Source: Peribacillus simplex NBRC 15720 = DSM 1321
Lineage (GTDB): Bacteria; Bacillota; Bacilli; Bacillales; DSM-1321
Length of the DNA: 64,000 nt
NCBI RefSeq assembly: GCF_002243645.1
Contig: NZ_CP017704.1
Coordinates: forward strand, 1-64,000
Direction of reading: 5' to 3'
Numbering within the stretch: the first letter of the stretch is position 1; every line of letters starts with the position of its first letter. Both the position numbers and the translations under genes were made by a program. The notes beneath the pieces were generated by a model. The model did no database searches. It was not told the origin of the DNA and worked only from the letters and a program-made list of their open reading frames with translations. Positions 10,205 through 19,337 of the stretch are shown in pieces.

Positions 10205-10290
10205 GATTATATTTAGGTTAGATAATGTAAACATATGAAAACAAAAAGAACGCACATTTTAGACATATCTAAATATGTGCGTTCTTTAAT
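10205..10290 (-). repeat. Hairpin repeat, copy 2 of 2, terminator-like
   Basis: ATATTTAGGTTAG is followed by a strong stem AAAGAACGCACAT (10245-10257) / ATGTGCGTTCTTT (10275-10287). It lies downstream of the LCP gene on the minus strand and could terminate it. The stem differs from copy 1 by paired changes (AACGCACA/TGTGCGTT against ACCGCACA/TGTGCGGT). Nothing else is recognised in 10120-10547 apart from short relics of the cassette repeat (10296-10316). Confidence 0.5.
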
Positions 10291-10547
10291 TATTGAACTA
10301 ACGCTCCTGTAAGTGAAATATTGTATGCTACACTTTTTTCGTAGATGTACTTGAGCTTGATAAATCAGTATATTATCTCCTGTGTCAACTATATGGGCTT
10401 TTTTCCAACCACTGTCTACACAAGAGGGGATAATATCAATAACAGGAAGCTAACGCTACTACAACTTTTTATTTATCTATCCTCGTAAGCAGTAAACAGC
10501 ACTCCACATGCATGAAATTTAGATGTTTTTTTTCCAAAGAATTAGAC

Positions 10548-11498
10548 CTAATTGTTACTCGATTCTTTCATTAAATTTACCTTAGGTATATTCAATAGTT
10601 GGCGAAGCTCGTTGGATAATGTCGTTCTTGTTTCATCACTCACTATATAATACCATATATCACCATACATCCCTCCATCACCTGGGATCTCTATTTGTTT
10701 AATATGATTAGCAGCGCTTTTATAGGAGTGTTGTATAGCAATCATTTGATCCATTGTTAAATTGGTTTGAACATTTTTTTCCAGTGCTTTTAATATCTTT
10801 TGATAGTTAGCTAATGAAGTTAATTGGGACCCTTCATGAATGACTTGCTCAATGACCTCACGTTGTCGCTGTTGCCTACCAAAGTCACCGTGTGGATCTT
10901 CTTTTCTCATCCGAGCATATACAAGAGCCACTTTGCCATCGATATGTTGTTTTCCTTTCTGTATGTGCACTCCTTCAAGGGTAAAATCAAACGTATTATT
11001 CACTGTAACACCGCCAACCGCATCGACGATATCCTTAAATCCTTCCATATTCACTTTTACATAATAATTGATAGGTATATTTAAGAACTGTTCTACTGCT
11101 TTGACAGACCCTTCAATTCCACCATATGCATAAGCAGCATTTATTTTGTTATACGTATTTTTTATAGGAATGAATGCTCTTGTATCACGAGGAATGCTCA
11201 CCATTGCTGTTTTTTTTGTTTCCGGATTAACAGTGATGACAATCATTGAGTCTGACCGACCGACATCACCAGATCGTTCATCGACACCTAGCAATAGGAT
11301 AGTTATTGGATCGTGTGTACTGAGTGGTTGCTGCTTACTAGATTCACCATGCAATGGTTTATATATATGATCTACCGATTTTGCAACTACACGATAAATA
11401 CTGTAACCGAATGAACCGCCGATTAGTAACAACAAGACCATTCCAATAAAGGTGAATTTTCTCCATTTTATTTGTTTTTCACTTTTTGAATTTTCCAT
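10548..11498 (-). CDS. LytR-CpsA-Psr (LCP) family cell-wall ligase
   Basis: Membrane-anchored phosphotransferase that attaches teichoic acid or other glycopolymers to peptidoglycan. One N-terminal membrane helix (KFTFIGMVLLLLIGGSFGY) is followed by the LCP domain with its polyprenyl-pyrophosphate binding residues: TILLLGVDERSGDVGRSDSM, SIPRDTRAFIP, YNKINAAYAYGG, and the arginine-rich VYARMRKEDPHGDFGRQQRQ. I start at ATG 11498 (MENSKSEKQ) because AAAGAGG is six bases upstream; the ATG at 11519 has none. Monocistronic-looking; the nearest partner is the VanY-like gene downstream. Confidence 0.88.
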   Translation of the reverse strand: MENSKSEKQIKWRKFTFIGMVLLLLIGGSFGYSIYRVVAKSVDHIYKPLHGESSKQQPLSTHDPITILLLGVDERSGDVGRSDSMIVITVNPETKKTAMVSIPRDTRAFIPIKNTYNKINAAYAYGGIEGSVKAVEQFLNIPINYYVKVNMEGFKDIVDAVGGVTVNNTFDFTLEGVHIQKGKQHIDGKVALVYARMRKEDPHGDFGRQQRQREVIEQVIHEGSQLTSLANYQKILKALEKNVQTNLTMDQMIAIQHSYKSAANHIKQIEIPGDGGMYGDIWYYIVSDETRTTLSNELRQLLNIPKVNLMKESSNN

Positions 11499-11589
11499 GT
11501 ACATCCTCTTTCTAGTCATTAATTGCTGTATTGCTCTAATTTTGACACGTCACCCATATAAAATAACTCTTTCTATATGATTGGAACCC

Positions 11590-12397
11590 TTTAGTTGTTT
11601 AAAGGTTCATATACCTTTTGGGAATTCCCTTCATAAATTACAATAGATTTTGCTTGAATGGTTTCGTTGTTATATATAAAGTCTTTATCTGAAAAGTTGG
11701 CTATTACTTTAAATTTGTGCCAAATTCTGTAGATTGAACAAGGCGATCGTTTGAAAGCACCTTAAATCCTGTCATCTGTTTTGCTATAGCTTTTTGATGA
11801 AAGGGGGACCATTCCTTTAAATAGGAAATAATAGTGAACAATAGTTTCATTATTTTTCGTCCATTCTTGCTTATTCAGATGGTATAACGGTGGCACATTA
11901 TATAAAAATTCATATATCATTCTGTCACCGACCATATCTTTGATTTTCAAACTTCACCATTCTCAATGATGGGTTGTGATCACCGATTCGTAATTTAAAT
12001 AGAGGAAGAGAATAAGCTGGATCGAGATAGATATGTTTATATAACTCTTTGATCGGAATCTGTTTACTGTACCTGTCAGGAGCTGTTCCTTCTTGGGACC
12101 AGTACCCTCCAACATAATACGGACTATTTTTACTTTCTCTAATGTCCGGGTCTCCCCACTTAATCACAGGAGTTTCTATACCGTGGGCAAATTCTCATCA
12201 GGATAGCTCCATGATATTTTGTGATCATCCTTTTCCACGAAAACTTCAATTTCCGGGTTACCATCGAATGTAAAATCGCTGTACTTAATGTTTGTTGGCT
12301 TATTTATTGCCTTTTGTACATCTTTTTCTTTATCCCATCCTGTAAAAAAACTAATAATGAGAATAATAACAAGTAACACTGCATCTTTTTTTTTCAT
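11590..12397 (-). pseudogene. Decayed secreted glycoside-hydrolase-like protein
   Basis: A run of three or four frames on the minus strand makes one ancestral product. ATG 12397 gives a signal peptide (KKKDAVLLVIILIISFFTG) and a domain to 12176; 12167-11925 continues with YYVGGYWSQEGTAPDRYSKQ and IPIKELYKHIYLDPAYSLPLF; 11950-11762 with LYNVPPLYHLNKQEWTKN; a last piece reads IYNNETIQAKSIVIYEG. The later blocks remind me of the C-terminal part of large Bacillus glycoside-hydrolase-like proteins (DUF5696 type), seen from memory only. Compared with those it is much shorter, so there is an internal deletion besides the frameshifts. Confidence 0.5.
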
Positions 12398-12491
12398 TTT
12401 TAATCCCTCCTGTTATACGTAAACTATACTTTCTTTTTGTTACATTAGTTTTACAATTCTCCACAAAATTGCGTTGGCTTTGGGGCTCATA

Positions 12492-12528
12492 AAAAAAGAA
12501 CCCTAATGATTGAAAGGGTTCTTTTGAA
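12492..12528 (-). terminator. Rho-independent terminator of the two-component operon
   Basis: AAAAGAACCCT pairs with AGGGTTCTTTT across a short loop; on the minus strand it ends in a T run. It overlaps the last codons of the kinase gene, so the C-terminal residues are encoded in the terminator stem. Confidence 0.75.
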
Positions 12529-13894
12529 AACAAATATAGAATTGTATCTGATTATTGAAAATCGAGGCTCCATGTTTAAAATGATGACGAATAAGAATGG
12601 ATTTAACAATAGCAAGCCCTAAGCCTGTGCCAGAGGCTTTTTTGTTTCTAGATGCTTCTAATACATAAAATGGCTCCCAAATTTTCTCAATCTTTTCTGT
12701 TTGTTGTACATTTGTGCCGTTCTTAATTTGAAATACGATTTCTTGTTCTAAATCCTCAAATTCAATTTCAATTTTATGATCTTCTGTATATTTAATCGCA
12801 TTACTTATTAAATTGTTAAACACTATCTCGATCTTCTCTTTATCCGCCCACACAAATAATTGATGTAAATGAGAATTAGAAATTCTAACATCTATTTCTT
12901 TTGTTTCGATCTCAATTTTATGTTTTACAAGGCATGAATGAAATAAGTCGATAAGATCAAAAGTGGTCTTTTCAATCTCATCTCTTTCAATTTTTGAAAA
13001 GTTTAATAAATCCTCTATTACTTTGGAAATATTATCTGTTTGTTTTATAATCGTGTCAATATAAGTACCGTCGTCTAGCCCATCTTTGATTCCTACACAA
13101 TATGCTTTTATTAAAGACAACGGTGTTTTCAGTTCATGCGTAAGATCAGACATAACTATTTTTAAGTTCACATTTTTTCGTTTTAAGTCTTGATGAGCCT
13201 TATTAAGCTTATCACTCATCAAATTAATGCTGTTGGCAAGCTCCTCAATTTCATCATTTGTTTTGATATGAACAGTTTCAAATTTTAATTCTGAAATATC
13301 TTTAGAAACATCTTTTAACTCTTTCAACGGAGTGGTTATCTTTTTTGACAATATCCAGACTAACGCAATGATGAGGATAATAGAAAATAGCAACATATAT
13401 AAATTAAATTCATTGACGATTTTTGCCGTATCACTAAAATGTACAATGGAATTGCCGACTAACACGAGCATATCGTCTCTTTGCATAAAACTGGCAAAAA
13501 AGCTTGATTTTAACTTTCCCTGGTCATATATTTTATTCACTTTTTTTCCTTCTGCCAATTTTTGAAGTGTTTCTTCTGTAATCCAAAATTTATTTAATGT
13601 GATTCGTTTTTTGTATAGTTGACGAAATACTACTTCATTTAATTCATCTACATTACTATTAATAGGCTCGTAAACAATGGTTATTCCATATTTATTTTCA
13701 ATAGTTTCTTTGGAATGAATAAATGTAGTCTTATCCATTTTTTTTATCTCATTAGAAACTTGCTCTAACCTCTCTTTTGTTTTATGCAAGTAATATTTAG
13801 GCAAAAAATATTGAGTAAGCAAGATTGTGATAGAAAAAATGACGATTACTGCTAAGGAGATGCTTAGGGATAGCTTTCTTCCAAGCTTATTCAT
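12503..13894 (-). CDS. Sensor histidine kinase, VanS/PhoR-like
   Basis: Membrane histidine kinase of 463 aa. Two membrane helices (about 9-30 and 165-185) enclose an extracellular sensor of about 130 residues. Then come HAMP (TTPLKELKDVSKDISELK), the phospho-acceptor helix DLTHELKTPLSLIKAYCVGI, an N box NNLISNAIKYT and a G box ASGTGLGLAIVKS. ATG 13894 has GAGGAAGAAG upstream and lies inside the end of the response-regulator gene (8-base overlap), so the pair is translationally coupled. DHp sequence and neighbours suggest a VanS-like envelope sensor, but the ligand is unknown. Confidence 0.88.
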   Translation of the reverse strand: MNKLGRKLSLSISLAVIVIFSITILLTQYFLPKYYLHKTKERLEQVSNEIKKMDKTTFIHSKETIENKYGITIVYEPINSNVDELNEVVFRQLYKKRITLNKFWITEETLQKLAEGKKVNKIYDQGKLKSSFFASFMQRDDMLVLVGNSIVHFSDTAKIVNEFNLYMLLFSIILIIALVWILSKKITTPLKELKDVSKDISELKFETVHIKTNDEIEELANSINLMSDKLNKAHQDLKRKNVNLKIVMSDLTHELKTPLSLIKAYCVGIKDGLDDGTYIDTIIKQTDNISKVIEDLLNFSKIERDEIEKTTFDLIDLFHSCLVKHKIEIETKEIDVRISNSHLHQLFVWADKEKIEIVFNNLISNAIKYTEDHKIEIEFEDLEQEIVFQIKNGTNVQQTEKIEKIWEPFYVLEASRNKKASGTGLGLAIVKSILIRHHFKHGASIFNNQIQFYICFQKNPFNH

Positions 13895-14534
13895 CTTCTT
13901 CCTCCAAACTATATCCCAACCCTCTATGAGTTTTGATCACGCCTTCTCCGATTTTGTCTCTTAGCCTTCTTATATGTGTATCAACCGTTCTTTCTTCCCC
14001 AAAGTAATCAAATCCCCAGACGATATCAAGGAGTTTTTTTCGTGTTAGTATACTCCCTTTATGATTTAGAAAGCATCTCAAAAGTTCAAATTCCGTTTTT
14101 GTCGCATTCAAATTTTTTTCCTTTTTATAAATTTTTTTTGCTTCTAAGTCAATTTTTATGTCTTTTAATTGAACGATCTTCTCTTTACGAAGAAGTTTCT
14201 TTGCTCTTGTTAATAGAATTCCTGGATGGAAAGGTTTCCTTACGTAATCATCTGCTCCAATCTTTAACGCTGCTAACTCATCTTCATTTTCACTTTTCGC
14301 CGTGAGCATTAATACTTTTGTGTCACTATTACTTTTTATTTCTTTACAAACTTGCAAACCATTTGCCTTAGGCATCATCCAATCCAATATAGCTAAATTG
14401 ATTTTGTTACTATAAAAAATAGTCAGTGCCTCTTCTCCATCTTCAGCTAGAAAAACATGAAATCCTTCTCTCTCAAAATAAGCCTTTAAAATTTTCAACA
14501 TATCTTTTTCATCATCTGCGATTAGTACTTTCAT
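13887..14534 (-). CDS. OmpR-family response regulator, VanR-like
   Basis: Two-domain regulator of 215 aa: receiver with acidic pocket D7/D8, phospho-acceptor D51 (LAILDWMMPKANG), switch KIGADDYVRKPF, then a winged-helix DNA-binding domain (TKTEFELLRCFLNHKGSILT, ERTVDTHIRRLRDKIG, KTHRGLGYSLE). ATG 14534 has CGGAGG seven bases upstream. First gene of a two-gene operon with the kinase. Cell-wall genes on both sides (MurG-like upstream, LCP and VanY-like downstream) are plausible targets, which is inference. Confidence 0.9.
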   Translation of the reverse strand: MKVLIADDEKDMLKILKAYFEREGFHVFLAEDGEEALTIFYSNKINLAILDWMMPKANGLQVCKEIKSNSDTKVLMLTAKSENEDELAALKIGADDYVRKPFHPGILLTRAKKLLRKEKIVQLKDIKIDLEAKKIYKKEKNLNATKTEFELLRCFLNHKGSILTRKKLLDIVWGFDYFGEERTVDTHIRRLRDKIGEGVIKTHRGLGYSLEEEDE

Positions 14535-14609
14535 TTTTTCCTCCGAGTTATCGAATTTAGATACAGATTTGATTCTTCAACTTGACTAATCACACACTAG
14601 TATTTACAT

Positions 14610-15704
14610 TTATAAAAATTTCCTGAGCCAAAAACTTCTATCAGCCACTTTCTTAATTAAATCGATTAGCTTATCTATTGCCTGGTTATCTTTATTCTTT
14701 TTCATATTTCCGATGTATTTTTCACGATTTTGATATAACATGTATATCGCATCGATAAATGTATCATTGTTCAAATTCTCTTGTAGAAGTACTTCTGCAT
14801 ATCCAGCATTTTGAAAAGATTGAGCATTTAAGACTTGCTCTCCCCTGCTGGCACCATTGGAAAGTGGAATAAGAAGCATTGGCTTTTGCAAAGACAATAA
14901 TTCAAAAATAGCTGTTGAACCTGCCCTTGAAACCACAAAATCGGTCATAGCCATGATATCAGATAATTCTTCGTTGATATATTCAAATTGTTGATAGCCT
15001 CTTACCTGAATTGATGGATCGACTTTTTCTTTACCACAAATGTGTACAATTTGAAAATCTGTTAGTAATTTATCTAAACATGATCTGACAGTTTCATTAA
15101 TACGTTGCGCGCCCTGACTTCCACCCATAACTAGCAACACGGGTTTCTCTTCTGTAAATCCACAATAGGACTGCCCCCCAGTGTAATGGCCTTTTTTCAA
15201 TTCATCTCTAATAATACCTCCGATATGAATTGTCTTATTGGTCTTTAGGTCTTGTCCAGTATCAGGAAAAGTCGTGCATACTTTTGTTGCAAAAGGAAGA
15301 GATAGTTTGTTGGCAAGTCCTAGTGTTCGATCAGGTTCACGAATCACGATTGGAACTTTGTTTAACCATCCCCCTAAAACGACAGGTACAGCTACAAATC
15401 CTCCTGCAGAAAATACAACATTAGCTTTTACCTTCCTAAATAACCGATACGATTGGAAGATTCCTTTGATTACTTTAAAGGGATCTTTCACATTATTCCA
15501 ATCAAAATAGCGCCTTAACTTCCCAGTTGAAACACTATAATATTGAACGGAGGGGATACTTGTCATTAATTGTTTCTCGATTCCGTTCTCAGAGCCAATG
15601 TAATGAACATCCCAACCTGCCTGAATAAACTTCGGGATCAGCACTAGATTGACCATTACATGGCCAGCAGATCCCCCTCCAGTAAAAACAATACTTTTTT
15701 TCAA
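14610..15704 (-). CDS. MurG-like UDP-GlcNAc:lipid I N-acetylglucosaminyltransferase
   Basis: GT28 glycosyltransferase (about 364 aa, the usual MurG length) that would add GlcNAc to undecaprenyl-PP-MurNAc-pentapeptide at the inner face of the membrane. Motifs: VFTGGGSAGHV, YIGSENGIEKQL, VVFSAGGFVAVPVVLGG, VMGGSQGAQRIN, VSRAGSTAIFELLSLQKPML. I choose TTG 15704 (LKKSIVFTGGG) because AGGGG lies seven bases upstream; an upstream ATG at 15794 would add about 30 residues without a ribosome site. It is isolated from any dcw cluster, so this is probably a second, accessory MurG paralogue. NUDIX and dehydratase genes lie upstream on the same strand. Confidence 0.85.
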   Translation of the reverse strand: MKKSIVFTGGGSAGHVMVNLVLIPKFIQAGWDVHYIGSENGIEKQLMTSIPSVQYYSVSTGKLRRYFDWNNVKDPFKVIKGIFQSYRLFRKVKANVVFSAGGFVAVPVVLGGWLNKVPIVIREPDRTLGLANKLSLPFATKVCTTFPDTGQDLKTNKTIHIGGIIRDELKKGHYTGGQSYCGFTEEKPVLLVMGGSQGAQRINETVRSCLDKLLTDFQIVHICGKEKVDPSIQVRGYQQFEYINEELSDIMAMTDFVVSRAGSTAIFELLSLQKPMLLIPLSNGASRGEQVLNAQSFQNAGYAEVLLQENLNNDTFIDAIYMLYQNREKYIGNMKKNKDNQAIDKLIDLIKKVADRSFWLRKFL

Positions 15705-15783
15705 CTTATTTCCCCTGCCTTTATCATTAACAAATATCATCATATTACATACATTCATACTATCCGTGTATTTCTTCAGCCTA

Positions 15784-16257
15784 TTAAAATTCAAATAATA
15801 AAGTTTCCGTTTTTTTTAAGAAACTATGGAAAATGTCTTTATGTGAGTCCATCATATCTTCTGGGATTGCATCCAACTTAAAAAAACGTAAATCTAAAGA
15901 TTCTGTATCGGATACTAACAATTCTCCTTTATAATCTTTCGAAGTATAAACAACTGTTACAGCATAAAACTCGTCTCCATTTTGCAATTTCACAAAGTAT
16001 TCTTTTCCAGAAAATACACCAACTAAGGTGAGATTATCTACAAGAAGTCCGGTTTCCTCATACAATTCTCTTTTTGCTGTATTTTCAGTTGATTCTCCCA
16101 GCTCCATTAAACCGCCAGGAATGCCCCATAAACCCTCCGGTTCTTTACGTTGTTGTAATAGAACACCATTATCTTTATCAATTAGAATCACAACCGCGCC
16201 AACCAAAATAACTGGTCGATGTCCTACAGCTTTCCTTAATTCGCCAACATACCCCAT
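15784..16257 (-). CDS. NUDIX hydrolase
   Basis: NUDIX-family pyrophosphohydrolase of 157 aa. The Nudix box GGLMELGESTENTAKRELYE-ETG is complete (G-x5-E-x7-REL-x2-EETG). Upstream GLWGIPGG and VGAVVILIDKDNGVLLQQRK are the usual first strands. The substrate cannot be told. ATG 16257 has AAGGAG ten bases upstream. It sits 80 bases from the MurG-like gene and 32 from the dehydratase, all on the minus strand, so the three are likely co-transcribed; a role in sugar-nucleotide turnover would fit but is inference. Confidence 0.85.
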   Translation of the reverse strand: MGYVGELRKAVGHRPVILVGAVVILIDKDNGVLLQQRKEPEGLWGIPGGLMELGESTENTAKRELYEETGLLVDNLTLVGVFSGKEYFVKLQNGDEFYAVTVVYTSKDYKGELLVSDTESLDLRFFKLDAIPEDMMDSHKDIFHSFLKKTETLLFEF

Positions 16258-16289
16258 CCTATATCAGCTCCTTACATAGGATGAGATCG

Positions 16290-17288
16290 TCAGTTTTCGT
16301 TCCACGACAGAAAACCTCCTTTCATTAACATTTGTTCCACTTCGCTATTTGAAATTTGCTTTGTAGCAGAACTATATTCCTTCAGGTTTACCGGCGTACT
16401 GCTAGTATAATGTTCTTGAAGTCCTGGCATAGGAGTAGAAGGCAGGACTACAAAATAATCATTATCAAAATATACAGTTCGGCTGCTTTCACATTCGGTA
16501 AAGAGTGTTTCATTCAATTTTTCCCCTGGACGAACACCTATTTCCTTTATTTCAATATTTTTTTTACCTGATGATTCAATTAACACTTTGGCTAGATCAG
16601 CTATCTTTATAGAAGGCATGTTCATAACATATGTTTCTCCACCTTTACCGTTATTTGTTGCCTTAAACAATAATTGAACGGCATCTTCAATCGATAAGAA
16701 AAAACGTGTCATACCTAGATCAGTAATACCTATTTGTGAAAATTGTTTTATTTGATTTTTGAAAATAGGAATAACGCTGCCACTGGATCCGAGAACATTA
16801 CCACTTCTTACACAAATAAATTTAGTGTTTGTTTCTTTTAAATTTGCATGAATAATTAGCTTTTCTCCAAGAGCCTTCGTGATTCCGTAAGTATTTGAAG
16901 GATCCGCAACTTTATCAGTTGAAACGTATATGACTTTTTTTACATCGTTTTCAATGGCTGCTTCGATCACATTTTGCGTACCAAGTACATTTGTCTTTAT
17001 GGCTTCAAAAGGTTGATATTCACAAACAGGCACATGTTTTAATGCAGCCAGATGAAAAACATAATCGACACCCTCACATGCTTGCATAAGTTCTTCCTTA
17101 TCACGGATGTCACCGATAATGAACTTGAATCTATCATCATTAGCAAATTGTTGTTGCATCTCAACTTGTCTTGTTTCATTCCGTGAAAAAATACGAATTT
17201 CTTTCGGATTATGATCAAAAATCTGTTTCACAATTTCAAGACCCCATGATCCTGTACCACCTGTAATTAAAAATGTACTATTATTCAA
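16290..17288 (-). CDS. NAD-dependent sugar-nucleotide dehydratase/epimerase (UDP-GlcNAc 4,6-dehydratase-like)
   Basis: Extended SDR enzyme of the CapD/FlaA1-PseB group, expected to act on UDP-GlcNAc in making capsule or other surface sugars. Visible: Rossmann motif FLITGGTGSWG, VDYVFHLAALKHVPVCEYQP, KVIYVSTDKVADPSNTYGIT-K (TDK and Y-x3-K active-site region), GVRPGEKLNE. A C-terminal tail is present as in the FnlA/CapE-like dehydratases/epimerases. I start at TTG 17288 (LNNSTFLITGG) with GGAGGG seven bases before; the ATG at 17324 lacks a site. First gene of the likely operon with NUDIX and MurG-like genes. Confidence 0.85.
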   Translation of the reverse strand: MNNSTFLITGGTGSWGLEIVKQIFDHNPKEIRIFSRNETRQVEMQQQFANDDRFKFIIGDIRDKEELMQACEGVDYVFHLAALKHVPVCEYQPFEAIKTNVLGTQNVIEAAIENDVKKVIYVSTDKVADPSNTYGITKALGEKLIIHANLKETNTKFICVRSGNVLGSSGSVIPIFKNQIKQFSQIGITDLGMTRFFLSIEDAVQLLFKATNNGKGGETYVMNMPSIKIADLAKVLIESSGKKNIEIKEIGVRPGEKLNETLFTECESSRTVYFDNDYFVVLPSTPMPGLQEHYTSSTPVNLKEYSSATKQISNSEVEQMLMKGGFLSWNEN

Positions 17289-17574
17289 TGTTTTTCCCTC
17301 CATATAAATCATAAAATAATTCAATCAATCCCTTTACATTGCATATCGAAAAAATGATAGCAATTCGTAACAACCATCATGACGAATATTTTGATTTTTT
17401 ATTCTAGATATATAATAGTTTTTGTTTGTTACATTAGTTTGACAATCGTAATAGTTAAAAAAAAACATGATAAACAATAAGACTCTGAATTATTAATAAG
17501 TTAGGTAGCTCCAAGGGGATAACATCTATAGGGTGGGGTACCTTTACCAAAAGTCATGTTGTAAACAAAGTTAT

Positions 17575-17618
17575 TATAGAAAAACACCATTCAAATAATA
17601 GAATGGTGTTTTTCTATA
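17575..17618. terminator. Perfect 18-bp stem, bidirectional terminator-like
   Basis: TATAGAAAAACACCATTC pairs exactly with GAATGGTGTTTTTCTATA across eight bases, with a T run on both strands. No intact gene ends next to it. The surrounding 17289-18020 has no gene I can support; 17634-17720 carries degenerate pieces of the cassette-type repeat. Confidence 0.6.
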
Positions 17619-18023
17619 AATATGTTCATCTATCAGGCGTTAATTGAATAACTTAGAGCTTCGACTCACCTCTAAATATTTCCATTATCTTATTCAAGAT
17701 AATGGACCGATTGCTGAACAAAAATAAAAAAATTTTCTTCAGATGTCCTGCACGTTACTTCAATAGAATCAGAAAACAACCAATTTGTGTTAATGTGTAG
17801 ATCCAAAACTTATTCCCAAAAACGAAGTAACATTTTTAATCGCTAATACCCTTTTTGGTGCTAATATAAGTTTATTAACAACTATTAGCAGGTGATCGTA
17901 TTATAAGGTCAAAAACTATTTCATTTGCATTAAGCTTGTCCACAAAAATTCTTCTCCGAAAAATTCACTTGGTTGAGTAATCTTTTTCATTTCACTAAAA
18001 CTAATGATATCAAAATCCTTTGC

Positions 18024-18143
18024 GAATACTTCTTTAAGTCTGCTACATACGGCAGTCTTGGTGGCATCATTGTGTTTATGATCTGGTTTTATTTATCTCG
18101 GCTCATCATCATCATTATAGGTGGAGAAATCAATGCCTCATAA
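18024..18143 (+). pseudogene. YihY/BrkB-family membrane protein, C-terminal remnant
   Basis: An open stretch without start reads SATYGSLGGIIVFMIWFYLS and then GGEINAS before TAA 18143. This matches the last transmembrane hairpin of YihY/BrkB-type proteins (ATYGSLGAIIVLMLWFYLS...GGEINA). The rest of the gene is missing. Confidence 0.55.
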
Positions 18144-18255
18144 ATGAAGATCATCCAAAAAGTGAATGAGCTTCCTTCAGTTCCCGTAATAGCTGAAAGC
18201 TCTTCAACGAACACTAATCAAGAAATAACATCTTGTATTGGGGAGGAATTCTTTC

Positions 18256-18339
18256 ATGAGTAAGAAAGGAAAGCATAGGGGTAAAAAGGGGAACCATAAA
18301 ACATCAGGTTCTGCAAATGGGCAGAATGGCGATCATTAA
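18256..18339 (+). CDS. Very small basic protein (27 aa)
   Basis: ATG 18256 with the strong ribosome site GGGGAGGAA eight bases upstream opens MSKKGKHRGKKGNHKTSGSA and seven more residues, ending NGDH at TAA 18339. Very rich in Lys, His, Gly. I do not recognise a family. The good ribosome site is the main support. Confidence 0.4.
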   Translation: MSKKGKHRGKKGNHKTSGSANGQNGDH

Positions 18340-18412
18340 AAAGTTAAGCTGCATACAAAAGGGAGCCTTTTAAGATCACTTTTGTACAGTATGATTATTG
18401 TAAGAATCGTAC

Positions 18413-18463
18413 ATTAAGAAAAGCGATTCTTATTAAAGAATCGCGCCCTTTTCTTGAATAAAC
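18413..18463 (-). repeat. Cassette-type repeat, GCGATTCTT hairpin variant
   Basis: CATTAAGAAAAGCGATTCTT, a short loop, AAGAATCGC, then GCCCTTTTCTTGAATAA. Same design as the arrays further on, with a different paired centre. Lies 3' of the DinB-like gene on its strand. No gene was found in 18340-18690. Confidence 0.65.
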
Positions 18464-18690
18464 AAGAAGCTCATATTAGCCGGTATTGTGGAGGCAATTA
18501 ACTTATTCTTGCTGGTAATGTTAAATATCGTAGAAGAGTGAGATTACTTTGGATCAACAATTGTTTGATTAAAGTTATTCGTTAGCTCAAAGAAAGATCT
18601 GTGTAAACATCTCTCGATCCTCAACTAACATCACCTTTTTGAAGAAAAAATGGATTACTCTTCTCTTGCCTATTTATAATGAATAACATT

Positions 18691-19190
18691 TCAAGAATAC
18701 CAATAAAAAGCATAATCAGTCATAATTGAAGAATCACCCAACTGATGTAACATAGCTGAAATATTCCCTCTATGATAGGTTCCATGATTCACAACGTGTA
18801 AGACCATTTCAGATATACTTGTTTCTCTTAATCCTGCCCATGGATTATCCAACATTATTCTCTTTTCCATATCTTCCTGTCTGTTCAAAAAGGATTTAAA
18901 CCGAGATGTTAAAGTGTGAAATTCCGTTTCTAAGTCTTCAATGGGCAGTTTCTCAATCTTTTCTTGAATTTGAAATGAAGATTGCATTGCTTCATTCATA
19001 CTCTGACCCTCGAGGGTATTAAGCCATCCATATTCCACCAAATAGAGATGAGATAAACCTTTGAAACAGAAGGAAAGACACTTTTCATTTCCTTTTGATA
19101 TTTCTCAGGAGAAAGTGTCTTAAGATGATCAATAATCCGTTGATTTGCCCATACATGATAGTTATATAGATTTTCTACATGATTTGCCAT
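18691..19190 (-). pseudogene. DinB-family protein, single frameshift
   Basis: DinB/YfiT four-helix-bundle fold, often a thiol-dependent metalloenzyme such as a thiol S-transferase. ATG 19190 (MANHVENLYNYHVWANQRII) has AGGAGG upstream. Near 19050 the frame shifts by one base: the first frame ends at 18996, the other reads LVEYGWLNTLEGQSMNEAMQ and continues to 18691. Metal-ligand histidines are visible: NYHVWAN near the N-terminus and VNHGTYHRGNISAMLHQLG near the C-terminus. Repeat units lie on both sides (18413-18463 and 19281-19337), so it is arranged like a cassette gene. Confidence 0.7.
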
Positions 19191-19280
19191 ACAATCGCCT
19201 CCTTATCATCACGTTTTTTAATATTCTTTATCAGAATGAATTATTCCTTTAAATATTATTACTTATCTTATTTTATGAGA

Positions 19281-19337
19281 TCTTCAACTAAATGGCCCAA
19301 TTGTTGAACAAAGGTCAAAGCAATCTTCAACTAACCT
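19281..19337 (-). repeat. Cassette-type repeat, left part, interrupted by two IS elements
   Basis: CAACTAAATGGCCCAATTGTTGAACAAAGG, then TTCAACTAAC-CT where the first IS begins. The repeat resumes as CT-GCCCCG-TT at 21151-21160, is broken again, and finishes at 22779-22848. One target unit thus carries two insertions seven bases apart. Confidence 0.8.

Noticed and set aside
8968-14534. Vancomycin-resistance operon
   Set aside because: VanY-, VanS- and VanR-like proteins are present, but no VanH, VanA or VanX-type gene.
17921-18023. Minus-strand remnant reading ISFSEMKKITQPSEFFGEEF
   Set aside because: It looks like a C-terminal piece of some protein, but the match is too short to name or to bound.
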